Source of the DNA: Vanilla planifolia
Lineage: Eukaryota > Streptophyta > Magnoliopsida > Asparagales > Orchidaceae
DNA length: 64,000 nucleotides
Assembly: GCA_023846275.1 (NCBI GenBank)
Contig: JAIUJO010001337.1
Coordinates: 123,501 to 187,500, forward strand
Direction of reading: 5' to 3'
Numbering within the stretch: the first letter of the stretch is position 1; every line of letters starts with the position of its first letter. The notes beneath the pieces are model-generated. The model ran no database searches, had not been told where the DNA came from, and saw only the letters and a program-made list of their open reading frames with translations. Positions 25,441 to 38,193 of this stretch are shown in pieces. The position numbers and the translations under genes were made by a program.

Positions 25441-25845
25441 GTAGAGTAGAGTTGAGTAGAGCTAAGGAAGTTTAGGCTAGGCTTGGCTATGTTAGGCTAG
25501 GTCAGGCTAGGCTAGGCTAGAGTAGAGTAGAGAAGAGAAGACTAGAGTAGAAAATTTTAGAGTATAATAGGTTAGGCTAGGTTAGAGTAGAGTAGAGCTA
25601 GGTTTGGTTATGCTAAGCTAGGGTAGGCTATGTTGGGCTACCATAGAGTAGAGTAGAGTAGAGTAGAGCTAGGTTAGGCTAGGCTAGGCTAGAGCATGGT
25701 AGAGTAGAGTAGAGTAGAGAAGAACAAAGTAGAGCAGAGCAAAGCAGTGTAGAGGAGAGTGGAGAAGAGTTAGGGTAGGCTAAGCTGGTTGAGGCTAGGC
25801 GAGGCCAGTCAAGGCTAAGCTAAGTTATGCTAGAGTAGAGTAGAG

Positions 25846-25920
25846 CTAGGTTAGGCTAGGCTAGGCTATGTTAGTTTGTAGTAGAGTAGAATAAAGAGAG
25901 TAGAGTAGAGTAGTATAGAG
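25846..25920 (+). repeat. Short dispersed duplication, copy 2
   Basis: This matches the TTGTAGTAGAGTAG and AAAGAGAG landmarks of the copy at 25,351-25,440. It directly precedes the 71-bp triplet at 25,925. Confidence 0.55.
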
Positions 25921-25924
25921 TAGA

Positions 25925-26140
25925 GTAATGTAGAGCTTGGTTAGGCTAAGGCAAACTAGACAAGGATAGAATAGAGTAGAGTAATGTAGAGTAGAGTAAT
26001 GTAAAGCTTGGTTAGGCTAGGTTAGGCTAGGGTAGGCTAAGAAAGGATAAAATAGAGTAGAGTAGAGTAATTTAGAGTAAAGTAAGGCTTAGTTAGGATA
26101 GGCTAGGAAAGGCTAGAGTGGGGTAGAGTAGAGTAAAGCA
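25925..26140 (+). repeat. Three copies of a roughly 71-bp composite unit
   Basis: The phrase GTAAT followed by a GCTTRGTTAGGCTA-like cassette and an AAGGATA-AATAGAGTAGAG tail occurs at 25,925, 25,996 and 26,067, so the starts are exactly 71 bases apart. Copy 1 carries an extra GTAAT 15 bases before copy 2, copy 2 has a longer cassette, and copy 3 has about 10 extra matrix bases. It shows one cassette plus one matrix block amplified together as a unit. Confidence 0.75.
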
Positions 26141-28928
26141 GAGAAGAGTGGAGCAGAGAAGAGCAGAGCAGAGTAGAGAAGAGTATAGTAGAGTAGAGTT
26201 GAGCATAGCAGAGTAGAGCATAGTTGAGCAGAGTAGAGCAGAGTAGAGTAGAGCTAGTCTAGGCTAAGTTAAAGTAGGTAGAATGTAGTAGACTAGAGTA
26301 TAGTAGAGTAGAGTACAGTAGAGTAGAGCTAGGTTAGGCTAGGCTAAGCTAGGCTAGGTTTGGCTAGGCAAAAGTAGAGTGAGTAGAGTAGAGTGGACTA
26401 GAGTAGAGCAAGGTTAGGTTAGGCAAGGCTAAGCAAGGCAAGGTCATTATAGGCTAAGGTAGGCAGGGCTAGGCTTTGTTAAAGTAGAGTAGAGTAGTGC
26501 AGAGCACAGCGGAGTAGAGTAGAGATAAGTAGAGCAGAGTAGAGAAGAGAAGAGACAGAGTAGTGTAGAGCATAGTAAAGTAGAGCTAGGTTAAGTAAGG
26601 CTAGGCTAGGCTAGGTTAGACTAAGCTGGTAGGATAGGCTAGGCTACTATAGAGTGGAGTAGATTAGAGCAGAGCAGAGCAGAGTAGAGTGGAGTAGAGT
26701 AGAGCAGAGCAAGCAGAGCTAGGATAGGCTAGGCGAGGCTAGAGCAGAGTAGAGTAGAGTAGAGGTTTGTTAGGTTAGTCTAAACTAGGTGAGAGCAGAG
26801 TAGAGTAGAGTAGAGTAGAATAATGGAAAGTTGAGTAAAACAGAGTAGAGCAGAGCAGAGTAGAGTAGAACAGAGCAAAGTAGAGCATAGCATAGTAGAG
26901 AAGAGCGGAGCTAGTTAAGCCAGGCTAGGCTAGGCTAGAGTAGAGTAGAGTATGGTAGAGCTAAGTTAGGCTAAGCTAGGCTAGGCCAGGTCAGAGTAGA
27001 GTTGACTAGAGTAAAGTAGAGTAAAATAGAATAAAAGAGAGTAGAGTATAGTAGAGTATAATATAGTAGAGTATAGCTAGGTTAGGCTATTAGGTTAGGG
27101 TAGGATAGGTAGGCTAGGCTATGCTAGAGTATAGTATTGTAGAGTGGAACAGAGTAGAGTAAAGCAAGTTTAGGCTAGGCTAGGATAAAGTATAGTAAGG
27201 TAGAGTAGAGTTTAGTAGAGCAGAGAAGAGTAGAGCAGAGTAGAGTAGAGCAGAGTAGAACAAAGCAGACTAGAGTAGAGTAGACTAGACTAGACTAGAG
27301 TAGAGCTGCGTTAGGCTCGGCTAGGCTAGAGTAGAGTAGAGAAGAGCAAGGTTAGACTTAGCTAGGCTAGGCTAGTCTATGCTAGAGTATAGTAGAGTAG
27401 AGTTTAATAATGTTGAGAAGAGTAGAGTAGAGTAGAGTAAAGTAGAGTAGAGTGAATTAGAGTAGAGTAGTGTAGAGCTAAGTCAAGCTAGGCTAAGCTA
27501 GAGTAGAGTAGAATATAGTTTAGTAGAGTAATATAAAGTAGAGCTAGGTTAGGTTAGGCTAGGCTAGGCTATGTTAGAGTTGAGTAGAGTATATTATAGT
27601 AAAGTAAAGTAGAGCAAAGTAGAATAGAGTTAAGTTATTCTTGGATAGGCTAGGCTAGGCTATGCTAAGGAAGGCTAGGCTACGTTAGACCATAGTAGAC
27701 TAGAGTAAAGCAAAGTACAATAGAGTAGAGCTAGGTTAGCTTGGGCTAAACTAGGCTAGTGTATATTAGAGTAGAGTAGAGAAAAATAGAGCAGAGTAAA
27801 GTAGAGTAGAATAGAGTAGAGCAAAGTAGAGTAGAATAGAGGAGAGTAAAGTATAGCAGAGCAAAATAGAGCAAAGTAGAGTAGAATAGAACAGAGTAGA
27901 GTATAATAAATTAGATAAAATAAGAGTAGTGTAGAGTAGAGTAAAGTAGACTAGAGCTGAGTAGAGTAGAGCTAAGTTAGGCTGTGATAGAGTAGAGTAG
28001 TGTAGAGTAGAGTGGAATAGAGTAGAGTATAGTAGAGTTAAGTAGAGTAAAGTAGAGTAAAGTAGAGCAGAGATGAGTATAATAGAGCAGGGCTGAGTAG
28101 AGAAGAGTAGCATAGAGCAGAGCAAAGTAGAGTACATCAGAGTAGAGAAAGTTAGAGTAGAGCAGAGCTGAGCTGAAATGAGCTGAGATTAGACAAGGCT
28201 AGGCTTGGCTAAAGTAGCATAGAGTAGAGCAAAGCAGAGTAGAGTATAATAGAGTTTTAAAAAGCACAATGGAATAAAGTAGAGTGGAGCAAAGTAGAGC
28301 ATAGCATAGTAAAGTAAAGTAGTATAATGTTGAGCAGAGTAGAGTAAAGTAGAGCAGAGCTAGGTTAAGTTTGGCTAGCTCTGGTTAGAGTAGAGTAGAG
28401 TAAAGTGGAGTATAGTATTATAGAATAAAGTAGAGTAGAGTAGTGCTAGTTTAGGTTGGGCTAAGCTTGGCTAGGCTATGTTAAGGTAGGCTAGGCTAGA
28501 GTAGAGAAGAGCAGAGTAGAGTAGGTTAGAGTAGAGTTGCGTAGAGTAGTGCTTGTTTTAGGCTAGGATAGGCTAGGCTATAGTAGAGTAGAGTGAAGTA
28601 GAGTAGATAAAAGTAGTGTAGCACAGAATAGAGTAGAGTAGAGAAGAGTAAAGTAGAGAGCAGAGTAGAAAAAAGTAGAGAAGAGCAGAGCAAGGTTAGG
28701 CTAGGATAGGCAAGAGTAGAGTAGAGTATAGTAGAAAAGAGCTCGGTTAGGTTAGGCCAGGCTAGAGTAGGCTAGGCTAGGCTATGCTGGGCTAGAGTTG
28801 AGTTGAGTAGGGCTTGGTTAGGTTAGGGTAGGCTAGTCTAGAGTAAAATAGAGCAAAGTAAAGTAGAGCATAGTAGAGCTGAGCAAAGCAGGGTAGAGAA
28901 GAGTAGAGTAAAGTAGAGCTGAGTAGAG

Positions 28929-28999
28929 TTAGGTTAGGGTAAGTTAGGCTAGGCTAGGCTCAACTTGGCAAGGCTAGGTTACTCTAAGCTAGGCTAGAG
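28929..28999 (+). repeat. Long TAGGC-type cassette
   Basis: About 70 bases of TTAGG, TAGGC and TAAGC units with CTCAACTTGGC and GTTACTC variants. It carries no other structure. Confidence 0.75.
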
Positions 29000-31900
29000 T
29001 AGGGTAGAGTAGAGCTAAGTTAGGCAAGGCTAGGCAAGGTTAGGTTAGAGTAAAGTAGATTAGAGTAGAGTTTAGCATAGTAGAGTAGAGCATGGTTAGG
29101 CTAGGCTAGACTATGCTAAGCTAGTCTAGGGTAGGATAGGCAAGGCTAGGTTGGAGTACAGTAGAGCAGAGTAGAGTAGAGCTTGGCTAGGATAGGCTAG
29201 GCTATAGTTGATTGGAGTAGCGTTTGGTAGAATATAATAGAGTAGAGTAGAGAATAATAGAGCTTAGTAGAGTAGAACAAATAAGAATTGAGTAGTGTAG
29301 AATAGAGCTGAGAAGATAAGATTAGAGTATAGTTAGAGTAGAGCTAGGTTAAGCTAGGCTACGATATGGTAAGCTAGTTTAGGTTAAGCTAACATTGAGT
29401 AGAGTTGAGTTGAGTAGAGCTTGGTTAGGATAGGCTAGAATACAATAGAGTCGAGTAGAGTAGAGCAGAGCAGAGCTGAGTAGAATAAAATAGAGTAGAG
29501 TAGTGTAGAGCAGTGTAGAATAATGCTGAGCAAAGTTAGGTTTGCTAAGCTAGGCTAAACTATAGAAGGGCTAGCTTAGGTTAGGCTAAGCTAGGATAGA
29601 TTAGAGTAGAGTAGAGTAGAGCTACGTTAAGTGAGGATAGGCTAGGTTAGAGTAGAGTAGAGTAGAGTAGAATAGAGTAGAGTAGAGTAGAGAAGAGTAG
29701 AGAAGAGCTACGTTGGGCTAGGCTAGGATTGGCTAAAGAACAGTAGAGTAAAGTAGAGTAGAGCTTCGTTAGGCTAGGGTAGGCTAAAGTAGAGTAGAAT
29801 AGAGTAGAGTAGAGTAGAGCAGAGTAGAACAGACTAGAAAAAAATAAAGTAGAGTAGAGGAGAATAAAGAAAAGCATAGCATAGTAGAGTAGAGCTAAGA
29901 AGAGCAGAGTAGAGCATAGTAGAGCTAGGGTAGGCTAAGCTAGGCTAGGTTATGGTATAGTAGAGTAGAGTAGAGTAGAGTAGAGTGGAGTAGAATATAG
30001 TTAGGCTAGGCTAGGCTAAACTAGGCATGGGTTGGCTAGGCTACGTTAGGCTAGGTAGAGTGTAGTGGAGTAGAGTAGGGTAAGCCTAGCTAAGTTAGAG
30101 TAGATTAGAATAAAATAAAGTAGTGCAAAGTAGAGTACAGTACAGTACAGTAGAGCTAGATTAGGCTAAGTCAGGCTAGGTTAGAGTAGAGTAGAGTAGA
30201 ATAAAGCAGTGTGGAGTAGAGTTGAGCGAGGTTAGGCTAGGCTTGGCTAGAGTAGAGTAGAGTGGAGTAGAGTAGAGTAGAGTAGAGCATAGTTCAGCTT
30301 GGTTAGGCTAGGGTAGAGTAAAGTAGAGCAGAGCAGAGTAGAGAAGAGTAGAGCAAAATAGAGAACAGTAGAGTAACACAAAGCGAAGCAGAGCCGAGAA
30401 GGGTAAAGCAAAGTTGAGTAGAGCGAGGTTAGGTTATACTAGGCTAAGTTAGTCTACGTTAGAGCAGAGCAAAGTAAGGTAGAGTGGAGTAGGGTAGAGT
30501 AGGGTATAGTAAAGTAAAGCATAGTAGAGTAGAGCTAGGTTAGGTTATGCTAGTATATGCTAGGCTAGGCTAATGTAGAGTAGAGTAAAGCAAAGCAGAG
30601 CAGAGTAGAGCAAAATAAAGCATTTCAGAGTAGAACAGAGAAGAGTAAAGCTATGTTAGGCAAGGCTAGAATTTATTAGGTGAGGTTAGTGTCGATTAGA
30701 GTAGACTTGAGTATAGTAGAGTAAAGCAAGGTTAGGTTAGGGTAGTCTAAGCAAGGTTAGTTTAGTGTAAAATAAGGTAGAGTAGAGTAGAGAGGAGCAG
30801 AGTAGAGAAAAGCATTATACAATAGAGTAGAGTAGAGTTAAGCAGACAAGAGTAGAGTAAAGCTGAGCAAAGTAAAGCAGAGTAGAGCAGAGCTAGAGAA
30901 GGGTTTGTTAGGTTAGAGTAGAGTAGTATAGAGTAGGGTAGAGTAGAATAGAGTAGAGAAGAAAAAAGCAGAGAAAGGTTAGGCTAGGCTAGGCTTGGAA
31001 AGGTTAGGCGAGAGTATAGCAGAGTAGAGCTGAGTTTGGCTAAGCTAGGCGAGGCAAGGTTAGAATAGAGTAGAGCATAGTATAGTATAGTAGAGTAGAC
31101 TAGAGTAGAGTAGGGCAAAGTTAGGTTAGATTAAGGCATGCTAGGTTAAGCTAAAGTAGAGTAGTAGAGTGTAGTATAATAGAATAGAGTAGAGTAGAGC
31201 TAGGTTAGGCTAGGTTAACTTAGGTTAGGCTAAGCTAGGTTAGAGTAGAGTGGAGTAGAGTAGTGTAGAGCATAGGAGGGTAGAGTAAAGTAGAGCAGGG
31301 TAGAGTAGAGTATAGCAGAGTATAGTAGAGCAGAGTAGAGAAGAGAAGAGCAATGCATAGTAGAGCAGAGTAGAGCAGAGCGAAGCAGAGTAAAGCAGGG
31401 CAAAATAGAGTAGAGTAGAGTAGAGTAGTACAGAGTAGAGCAGAGCCAAGCAGAGTAAAGGAGAGCGAAGAATAGAATAGAAAACTATAGTAGAGCAGAG
31501 TAGAGAAAGTAAGGTTAGGCTGGGTTAGGCTAGAGTACATTAGAGTAATAGAGAGTAGAGTAGAGTAGAGCTAAGTTTGGCTAGGGTAGGCTTGGTTTTG
31601 TTAGAGTAGAGTATAATTGAGTAAAGAAGAGTAGAGAAGAGTAAAGCTGAGTAGAGAAGAGTAGAGTAAGGTTAGATTGGGCTAAGTTAGGCTAAGTTAG
31701 ACTAGGCTAGGCTAGAGTAGAGTAGAGTATATTAGAGGAATATAGAGCAAGGATAGGCAAGGAAAGGCTAGGTTAGGCTAAGCAAGGGTAGATATATTAG
31801 AGTAAAGCAAAGTAGAGCTGTGTAGGCTAGGTAAAGCTAGGTTAGGCTTAACTATGCTATGCCAGAGTAGAGTTAAGTAGAGTAGAGCTAGGTTAGGCTA

Positions 31901-32585
31901 TGCTAGACTAGGCTAAGCTAGAGTACAGAGTAGAGCATAGTATAGAAGAGCAGAGTAGAGTGGAGCATAAAAGAGTAGAGTAGAGTATAGAAGAGTAGGG
32001 TGGAGTAGAGTAGAGTAGAACAATCTTAGGCTAGGTGAGGCATGTCTAGGCTAGAGCAGAGTAGAGTTGAGTAAAGTATAGTAGAGTACAATAGAGTAGA
32101 GTAATGTTGAGTAAAGTATAGTAGAGTAGTGCATTGTATAGTAGAGTAGAGTAGAGTAGAAGAGAGTAGAGTAAAGGACAAATGATGAGAGCAAAGCAGG
32201 GTAGAGCAGAGCAGAGCAAAAGAATAGAGTATAATAAAATAGAGAAGAGTAGAGTGGTGTAGTATAGAGCAAGGTAGAGTAGAGTAAAGACATGCAAAGT
32301 TAGGCTAGGCTTGGTTAAGATAGAGTAGTGCAAAGTAGAGTACAACAAAGTAAAGTAGAATAGTGTAGAGTGACATAGAGTAGAGTGAAGCTAAATTAGG
32401 CTAAGTTAGGCTAAGAGAGGCTAGGTATGGCTCGACTAGAGTAAAGTAGTGTATAGTAGAGTAGAGTAGAGCTAGATTAGGCTAAGCTAGGCTAGAGTAG
32501 AGTGAAGTAGGGTAAAGTAGAGTAGAATAGAGTAGAGTAGAGTAGATTAGAGTAGAATAGAGTAGAGTGGGGTAGAGTAGAGTAG

Positions 32586-32632
32586 AGGAGACAATTGGAG
32601 AGGAGAGGGGAGGAGAGGAGAGGAGTGGAGAG
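32586..32632 (+). repeat. Homopurine AGGAG patch
   Basis: GGAGA units with a CAATT break at 32,592 and a single T near 32,626. It is flanked by TAGAG matrix. Confidence 0.8.
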
Positions 32633-33300
32633 TAGAGCAGAGTAGAGTAAAGAAGAGTAGAGTAGAGTAGAGCAAAGAAGAGCAGAGTAGAGCAAAGTAG
32701 AGTAGAGTAGAGTAGAGACGAGTAGAGCAGAGTAAAGGGGGTAGGACAGAGCAGAGCAGGAAAGGATAGAGTAGTGCAGAACAGAGTTGAGTAGAGTATA
32801 GTAGAGCTTGGTTAGGCTATGTTATGCTATACATAAGTAGAGTACAGTAGAGCAGAGTAAAGTATAGTAGAGTTTTAATTGGAGTAGAGTAGAGTGGAGC
32901 AGAGCAAAGCTAGGTTAGGATACGTTAGGCAAGGCTAGGTTGGAATAGAGTGGAGTAGAGTGAAGTAGAATAGGATAGAGTAGAGTAGACTAGAGCATAG
33001 TAGACTAGACCTTGGTTAGTTTAGGCTATGCTAGCTATGGTAGGGTAGGTGAAGGTAGGCTTGGCTAGGTTAAAGTAGAGTATAATAGAGTTGAGTAAAG
33101 TAGAGTAGTGTTGAGTAGAGTTAAGCTAGGCTAGGCTAAGTTAGAGTAGAGTAGAAAAGTGTAGAGCATAACAGAGTAGAGCAGAGCATAGCATAAAAGA
33201 GTAGAGCATAATTAGGTTAGGCTAGCCTTGGCTTAGGATAGGCTAGTTTAGAGTATAGTAGAGTAGTGTAGAGTAGACTAGAGTAGAGGTAGGTTAGAGT

Positions 33301-33340
33301 AGAGTAGACTAGATTAGAGTAGAGTAGACTAGATTAGAGT
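33301..33340 (+). repeat. Perfect 20-bp unit, two copies
   Basis: AGAGTAGACTAGATTAGAGT is present twice head to tail. The combination of TAGAC and TAGAT variants makes independent origin unlikely. Confidence 0.9.
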
Positions 33341-34329
33341 AGAGTAGGGTAGAGTAGAGTAAAGTATAAAAGAGATTGGTTAAGCTAAGATAAGCTAGAA
33401 TAGCTTAGGCTAGGCTCGGCTAGGAGAGGCTTTAGTAAAGTACAGTAGAGTAAAGTTGGGTAGAGGAGAGTAGTGGAGAGCATAATAGAGTAGAGTATAA
33501 CAGAGTAGAGAAGAGTAGAAGAGAGCAGAGTAGCCAAGAGCATAGAAAGGTAAAATATGGAAAAGTAGAGAAACACATAGAATAGAATAGTAGAGCAAAG
33601 TAAAGTAGAGCAAAGTAGAGCTAGATTATGCTCGACAAGGTTAGAGTAGAGTAGAGTTAGGTTAGGCTAGTCTTGGGTGGGCTAGGTTAGAGTAAAGTAG
33701 AATAGAATAGAGCTAGTTTAGGCTAGGCAAGACTAGAGTATGGTAGAATAGAGTAGAGTAGAGCTATGTAGAGCAAAGAGGAGCAGAGTAAAGCTGGGTA
33801 TAATAGAGTAAAGCATAGCAGAATAGAGTAGAGTAGAGTAGAAAAGAGATGAGATAAGTAGATTAGAAAAGTCTAGAGTAAAGTAGAGCAGAGTAAGGTT
33901 AGGCTAGGCTAAGCTAAGCTAGGATAGGCGAGAGTAGAGTAGAGTATAGCTAGGTTTGGATAAGCTATGCTAGATTAGGTTAGAATTGGGTACAGTAGAG
34001 CAGATCTAGATTAGGCTAGGGTAGGCAAGGCAAGGTTAGGCTGGGCTATGCTAGGCTTGAGTAGGGTAGAGTTGAGTAGAGTATAATAGAGTATAATAGA
34101 GTAGAATAGTGTAGAGAGTAGAGCTAAGTTAGGCTAGGCTTAGCAAGGCTAGTTTAAACTAAAATAGAGTAGAGTAGAGTAGGGTAGAGTAGAGTAGAGG
34201 AGAGTAAAAGAAAGCAAAGTAGAGTAGAGTAGAGTAGAGTAGAGTATAGTAGAGTAGAGTAGAGTAGAGAAAAATAGAGTAGAGTAGAGCAGAGTAGAGT
34301 AGAGTAGAGTAGAGTTGAGTTGAGTAAAG

Positions 34330-34900
34330 TAGAGTAGTGTAGAGTAAAGTATAATAGAGCTAGGTTAGGCTAGGATAGGGGAGGCTAGGTTCAACTATGC
34401 TAGGCTAGAGTAGAATGGAGCAGAGTAGACTAGGGTAGAGTAAAGTAGAGTAGAGGAGAGAAGAGAAGAGTAGAGCAGAGAAGAAGAGAGTAGAGTATAG
34501 TATAGTAGAGTAGAGTAGAAGAGAGGAGAGGAGAGAAGAGCAAAGCAAAGTAGAGGAGAGAAGAGTAGAATATAGTAGAGTAGGCTAGGATAGATTACGG
34601 TTGGCTAGAGTAGAGTATAATAGAGTAAAGTTAGGTTTGGCTAGGCTAGTCTAGAGTAGAGTAGACTAGTGTAGAGTATAGTAGACCAGAGTAGATTTGA
34701 ATAGAGTAGAGTAGAGTAGAGTAGATTAGAGTAGAAAAGAGGAGAGTAGAGGAGAGTAGAGAAGAGCAAAGTGAAGCAAAATATGATAGAGTAGAGCAAA
34801 AGAGTAGAGTAAAGCAATATAGAGCAGAGAAGAGTAAAACAGATCACAGTAGAGTAGAGAAGAGTATAGTTAGGTTATTCTATATTAGGCTAGTTTAAGC
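34330..34900 (+). repeat. Higher-order duplication D, copy 1 (spacing about 1.25 kb)
   Basis: Shared ordered landmarks are TAGAATGGAG (34,411 and 35,658), TAGAGGAGAGAAGAGAAGAG (34,451 and 35,703), a homopurine patch (34,519 and about 35,779), TAGGCTAGGATAGATTA and its variant (34,581 and 35,838), and GAAGAGTAYAG before a cassette (34,859 and about 36,073). Offsets run from about 1,213 to 1,260. Confidence 0.82.
34519..34562 (+). repeat. Homopurine AGGAG patch in duplication D copy 1
   Basis: GAGGA/GAAGA units with a counterpart at about 35,770-35,815 in copy 2, so the patch predates that duplication. Confidence 0.8.
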
Positions 34901-35579
34901 TAGGCTAGAGTAGAGTAGAGTAAAGCAGAGTAGAGCAGAGTAGAGGGGAGCAAAGTAGAGCAGAGAAATATAAAGCTGAGTAGAGTAGAGTAGAGCAGAG
35001 CAGGGTTAGGCCACGTTAAGATAGGTTAGAGTAGAGTAGAGTATAGTAGAGTAGACGAGATTAGAGCAGAGTAGAGAAGAGCTAGGTTAGGATAGGTTAG
35101 GTAAGGCTAGGTTAGAGTAGAATAGAGTAGAGTAGAGTAGAGTAGAATAAAGTAGACTAGAGCTATTTCAGGTTGGGCTAGGTTAGGCTAGGTTATGGTA
35201 GGCAAGGTTAGGTTAGAGTAAAGTAGAATAGAGTAAAGTAGAGTAGAGTAGATTAGAGTTTAGTAGAGCTAGGTTAGGCTAAGCTAGGCTAGGTTAGATT
35301 AGAGTTGAATGGGGTAGAACAGAGTAGAGAAGAGAAGAGCAAAGCATAACAGAGGAGAGTAGAGTAGAGTCGAGTAGAGAAAAGAAGAGCATAACAAAGA
35401 AGAGTAGAGTAGAGCAAAGTTAAGTTAGGCGAGGTTTGGCTAACCTAGGTTAAGCTAAGTTAAAGTAGAGTAGAGTACAGTAGAGTAGATTAGAGTAGAG
35501 ATAAGTTTTGCTAGGCTATGCTAGGTTAGAGTAGAGTAGAGTAGAGTAGAGTAGATTAGAGTAAAGTAGAGTATAGTAG

Positions 35580-36110
35580 AGTAAAGTATAGTAGAGCTAG
35601 GTTTGGCTAGGTTAGGCTAGGATATGGTAGGCTAGCCTTAGCTAGGCTAAGCTAGAGTAGAATGGAGAAGAATAGAGTAGTGTAGAGTTGAGTAGAGTAG
35701 ACTAGAGGAGAGAAGAGAAGAGTAGAGCAGAGTAGAGAAGAGCAGAGTAGAGCAGAGTAGAGTAAAGCAGAGTAGAAGTGAGGAGAGGAGAGGAGAGCAA
35801 AGAAGAGTAGAGTAGAGAAGAGTAGAATGTAGTAGAGTAGGCTTGGGTAGATTATGATTGGCTAAAGTAGAGTAGGGTAGAGTAGAGCAAGGTTTGGCTA
35901 GGCTAGGTTAGAGTAGGATAGAGTAGAGTATAATAGAGTAGAGTAGATCGGAGTAGAGTATAGTATAGTAGAGTAGAGGAGAGTAAAGTAAAGTAGTTTA
36001 GAGTAGGGTAGAGTAGAGAAGAGCAGAGCACAGTGCATCAGAGCATAGATAAGTAGTGGAGAGCAGTACAGAGAAGAGTACAGCTAGGTTAGGCTAAGCT
36101 AGGCAAGCCT
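35580..36110 (+). repeat. Higher-order duplication D, copy 2
   Basis: This is collinear with 34,330-34,900, including the two purine-rich patches and the unusual ATTATGATTGGCTA variant (ATTACGGTTGGCTA in copy 1). The sequence between the copies (34,900-35,580) is ordinary array. Confidence 0.82.
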
Positions 36111-36801
36111 AGGCTAAATTAGAGTAGAGTAGAATAGAGCAGAATAGAGTAGAGTGGAGTGGAGTAGAGTATAGTATAGTAGAGTAGGGTTACGTTAGGC
36201 TAGAGTATGCGAGGCTAGGCTAGAGAAGAGTAAAGTGGTGTAGAGCTTAGTAGAGTTGTGTAGAACTAGGTTAGGCTTGGCTATGCTAGGCTAGGATAGA
36301 GTATAATAGAGAAGAATAGAGCAGAGAAGAATAGAGTAGAGAATAGCATAGTAGAGTAGTGTAGAGTAGAGAAAAGTATAGTAGTGCAGAGTAGAGTATA
36401 GCTAAGTTAAACTAAGCCAAGCTAGGCTAGGCTATACTAGAGTAGTGTAGGGTAGTGGATAGTAGAGTAGATAGATTTGAGTAGAGTAGAGCTAAGCAAG
36501 GTTAGGTTAGGCTAGGTGTGGCTAGGCTAGAGTAGAGTGGAGTAGGGTAAAATGAGTAGAGTAGGGTTGAGCTAGGTTTGGTTAGGCTAAACTAGGCTAA
36601 AGAAGAGTAGAATAGAGTTGAGAAGAGCAGAGTAGAGCTGGGCATAGTAGAGTAGATCAAAGCAGAGTGGAGCAAAGTGGAGCAGAGAAGAGTAAAGCCA
36701 AGCAGAGAAGAGTAGAGTAGAGCAAGGTTAAGTTAGGGTAGGTTATGCTAAGCTTGGCTAGGCTAGACTAGATTAGAGTATAGTAAAGCAGAGTATAGTA
36801 G

Positions 36802-36872
36802 AGCTAGGTTAGGTTAGGCTAGGCTAAGTGAGGCTTGGTTAGACTGGCTAGGCTAGGCTAGGTTAGGCTAGA
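36802..36872 (+). repeat. Long TAGGC-type cassette
   Basis: About 70 bases, including GACTGGCTAGG, where a unit has gained or lost bases, so the five-base phase shifts within the cassette as well as at its start. Confidence 0.75.
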
Positions 36873-36987
36873 GTAGAGTAGCACAGAGTAGAGTAGAGTA
36901 GGGCTAAGTTAGACTAGGCTAGGCTAAATTAGGCTATGCTAGAGTAGAGCAGAGTGGAGTAGAGTAGAGTAGGGTATAGCTGAGTAG

Positions 36988-37013
36988 ATTTTTTGTAGGA
37001 TTTGCTTGAGGGG
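36988..37013. other. Aperiodic island with T6 run
   Basis: GATTTTTTGTAGGATTTGC lies between TAGAG blocks and is one of very few T runs on the + strand. Confidence 0.65.
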
Positions 37014-38120
37014 AGTAGAGTAGAGTAGATTAGAGTAAAGTAGAGTAGAGCAAGGTTTGGTTAGGATTGGCTAGGCTTGGCTAGGTAAGTGTTGGCTAGG
37101 CTAGCTAGAGTGTAGTAAAGTAGAATAGAGTAGAGTAGAGTAGAGCAAAGTAGAGCTAGGTTAGGCTAGGCTAGGTTAAGCGAGGCTAAACTAGGCTAGA
37201 GTAGAGTTGAGTAGAGAATAGCAGAGTGGAGAAGAGCAAAGTAGAGTGGAGTAGAGCTGAGCAAAGCAAAGTCGAGCAGAGTAAAGTTAGGTTAGCCTGG
37301 GTTAGGCTATGTTAGAGTAGAGTAGAGTAGGGCAGGGTTGGGCTAGGCAAGGTTAGACTAGCTTTGCAAGGCTAAGCTAGTGTAGAGTGGAGCATAGTAA
37401 AGTAGAGTAGAGTAAAGTAAAGTAGTACATATCAGAGTAGAGTTGAAGAGAGCAAAAAAGAGTAGAATAGAGTATAGTAGGGTGGAGCAAAGTAGAGTAG
37501 AGCTAGGTTCGACTAAGCTAAGCTAGGCTAGGCAAGCTTAAGCCAGGAAAGAGCGGAGTGGAGTAGAGTGGAGTAGAGTAGAGTAGAGTAAAGTAGAGTA
37601 GAGCATAACAAAGTGGAGCAGAGTAAAGCAGAGTAGAGTAGAGTAGAGTAGAGATGAGCAGAGTAGAGTAGAGTGTAACAAAGAAGAGTAAAGAAGAGTA
37701 GAGCAAGCTTGGGGTATGATGCATAGGCTAGGCTTGTTTAGGCTACGCTAGAGTTTAGTAAAGTAGAGTAGAGTAAAGCAAGGTTCGGTAAGGCAAGGCA
37801 ATGTTAGGCAAGAGTACATTTGAGTAAAGTATAGCAGAGAAGAGTTTAGTAGAGAAGAGTAGAGCATGGTTAGGCCATGTTAGGCAAGGCTAGGTTAGGA
37901 ATGGCTAGGCTAGTATAGAGTTGAGTAGAGAAGAGTAGAAAAGAGTAGAGCTATGTTTGGCTAGGTTAAGTTAGGCTCAGTTAGAGTTGAGAAGAGCAAA
38001 TTAGAGTAGAGTAGAGAATAATAGAGTATAGTAAAGAAGAGTAGAGTAAAACTAGCTTAGCTAAGCTAGGCAAGGTGAGGCAAGGTTAGGTTAGGTTAGG
38101 CTAGAGTAGAGTAGAGTAGA

Positions 38121-38193
38121 GGAGAGTAGAGTAGAGAAGAGTAGAGTAGAGCAAAGCAAAGAAGAGCAGAGCACCTCAGAGTTGAGTAGAGTA
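38121..38193 (+). repeat. Near-identical 73-bp patch, copy 1 (partner at 41,323)
   Basis: Read base by base, 70 of 73 positions equal those at 41,323-41,395, with no indel. The three differences are all C/T changes. The patch includes the rare AGCACCTCAGAG variant (AGCATCTCAGAG in the partner). The flanks diverge at once, unlike the older, indel-rich duplications elsewhere in the window. Confidence 0.9.
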
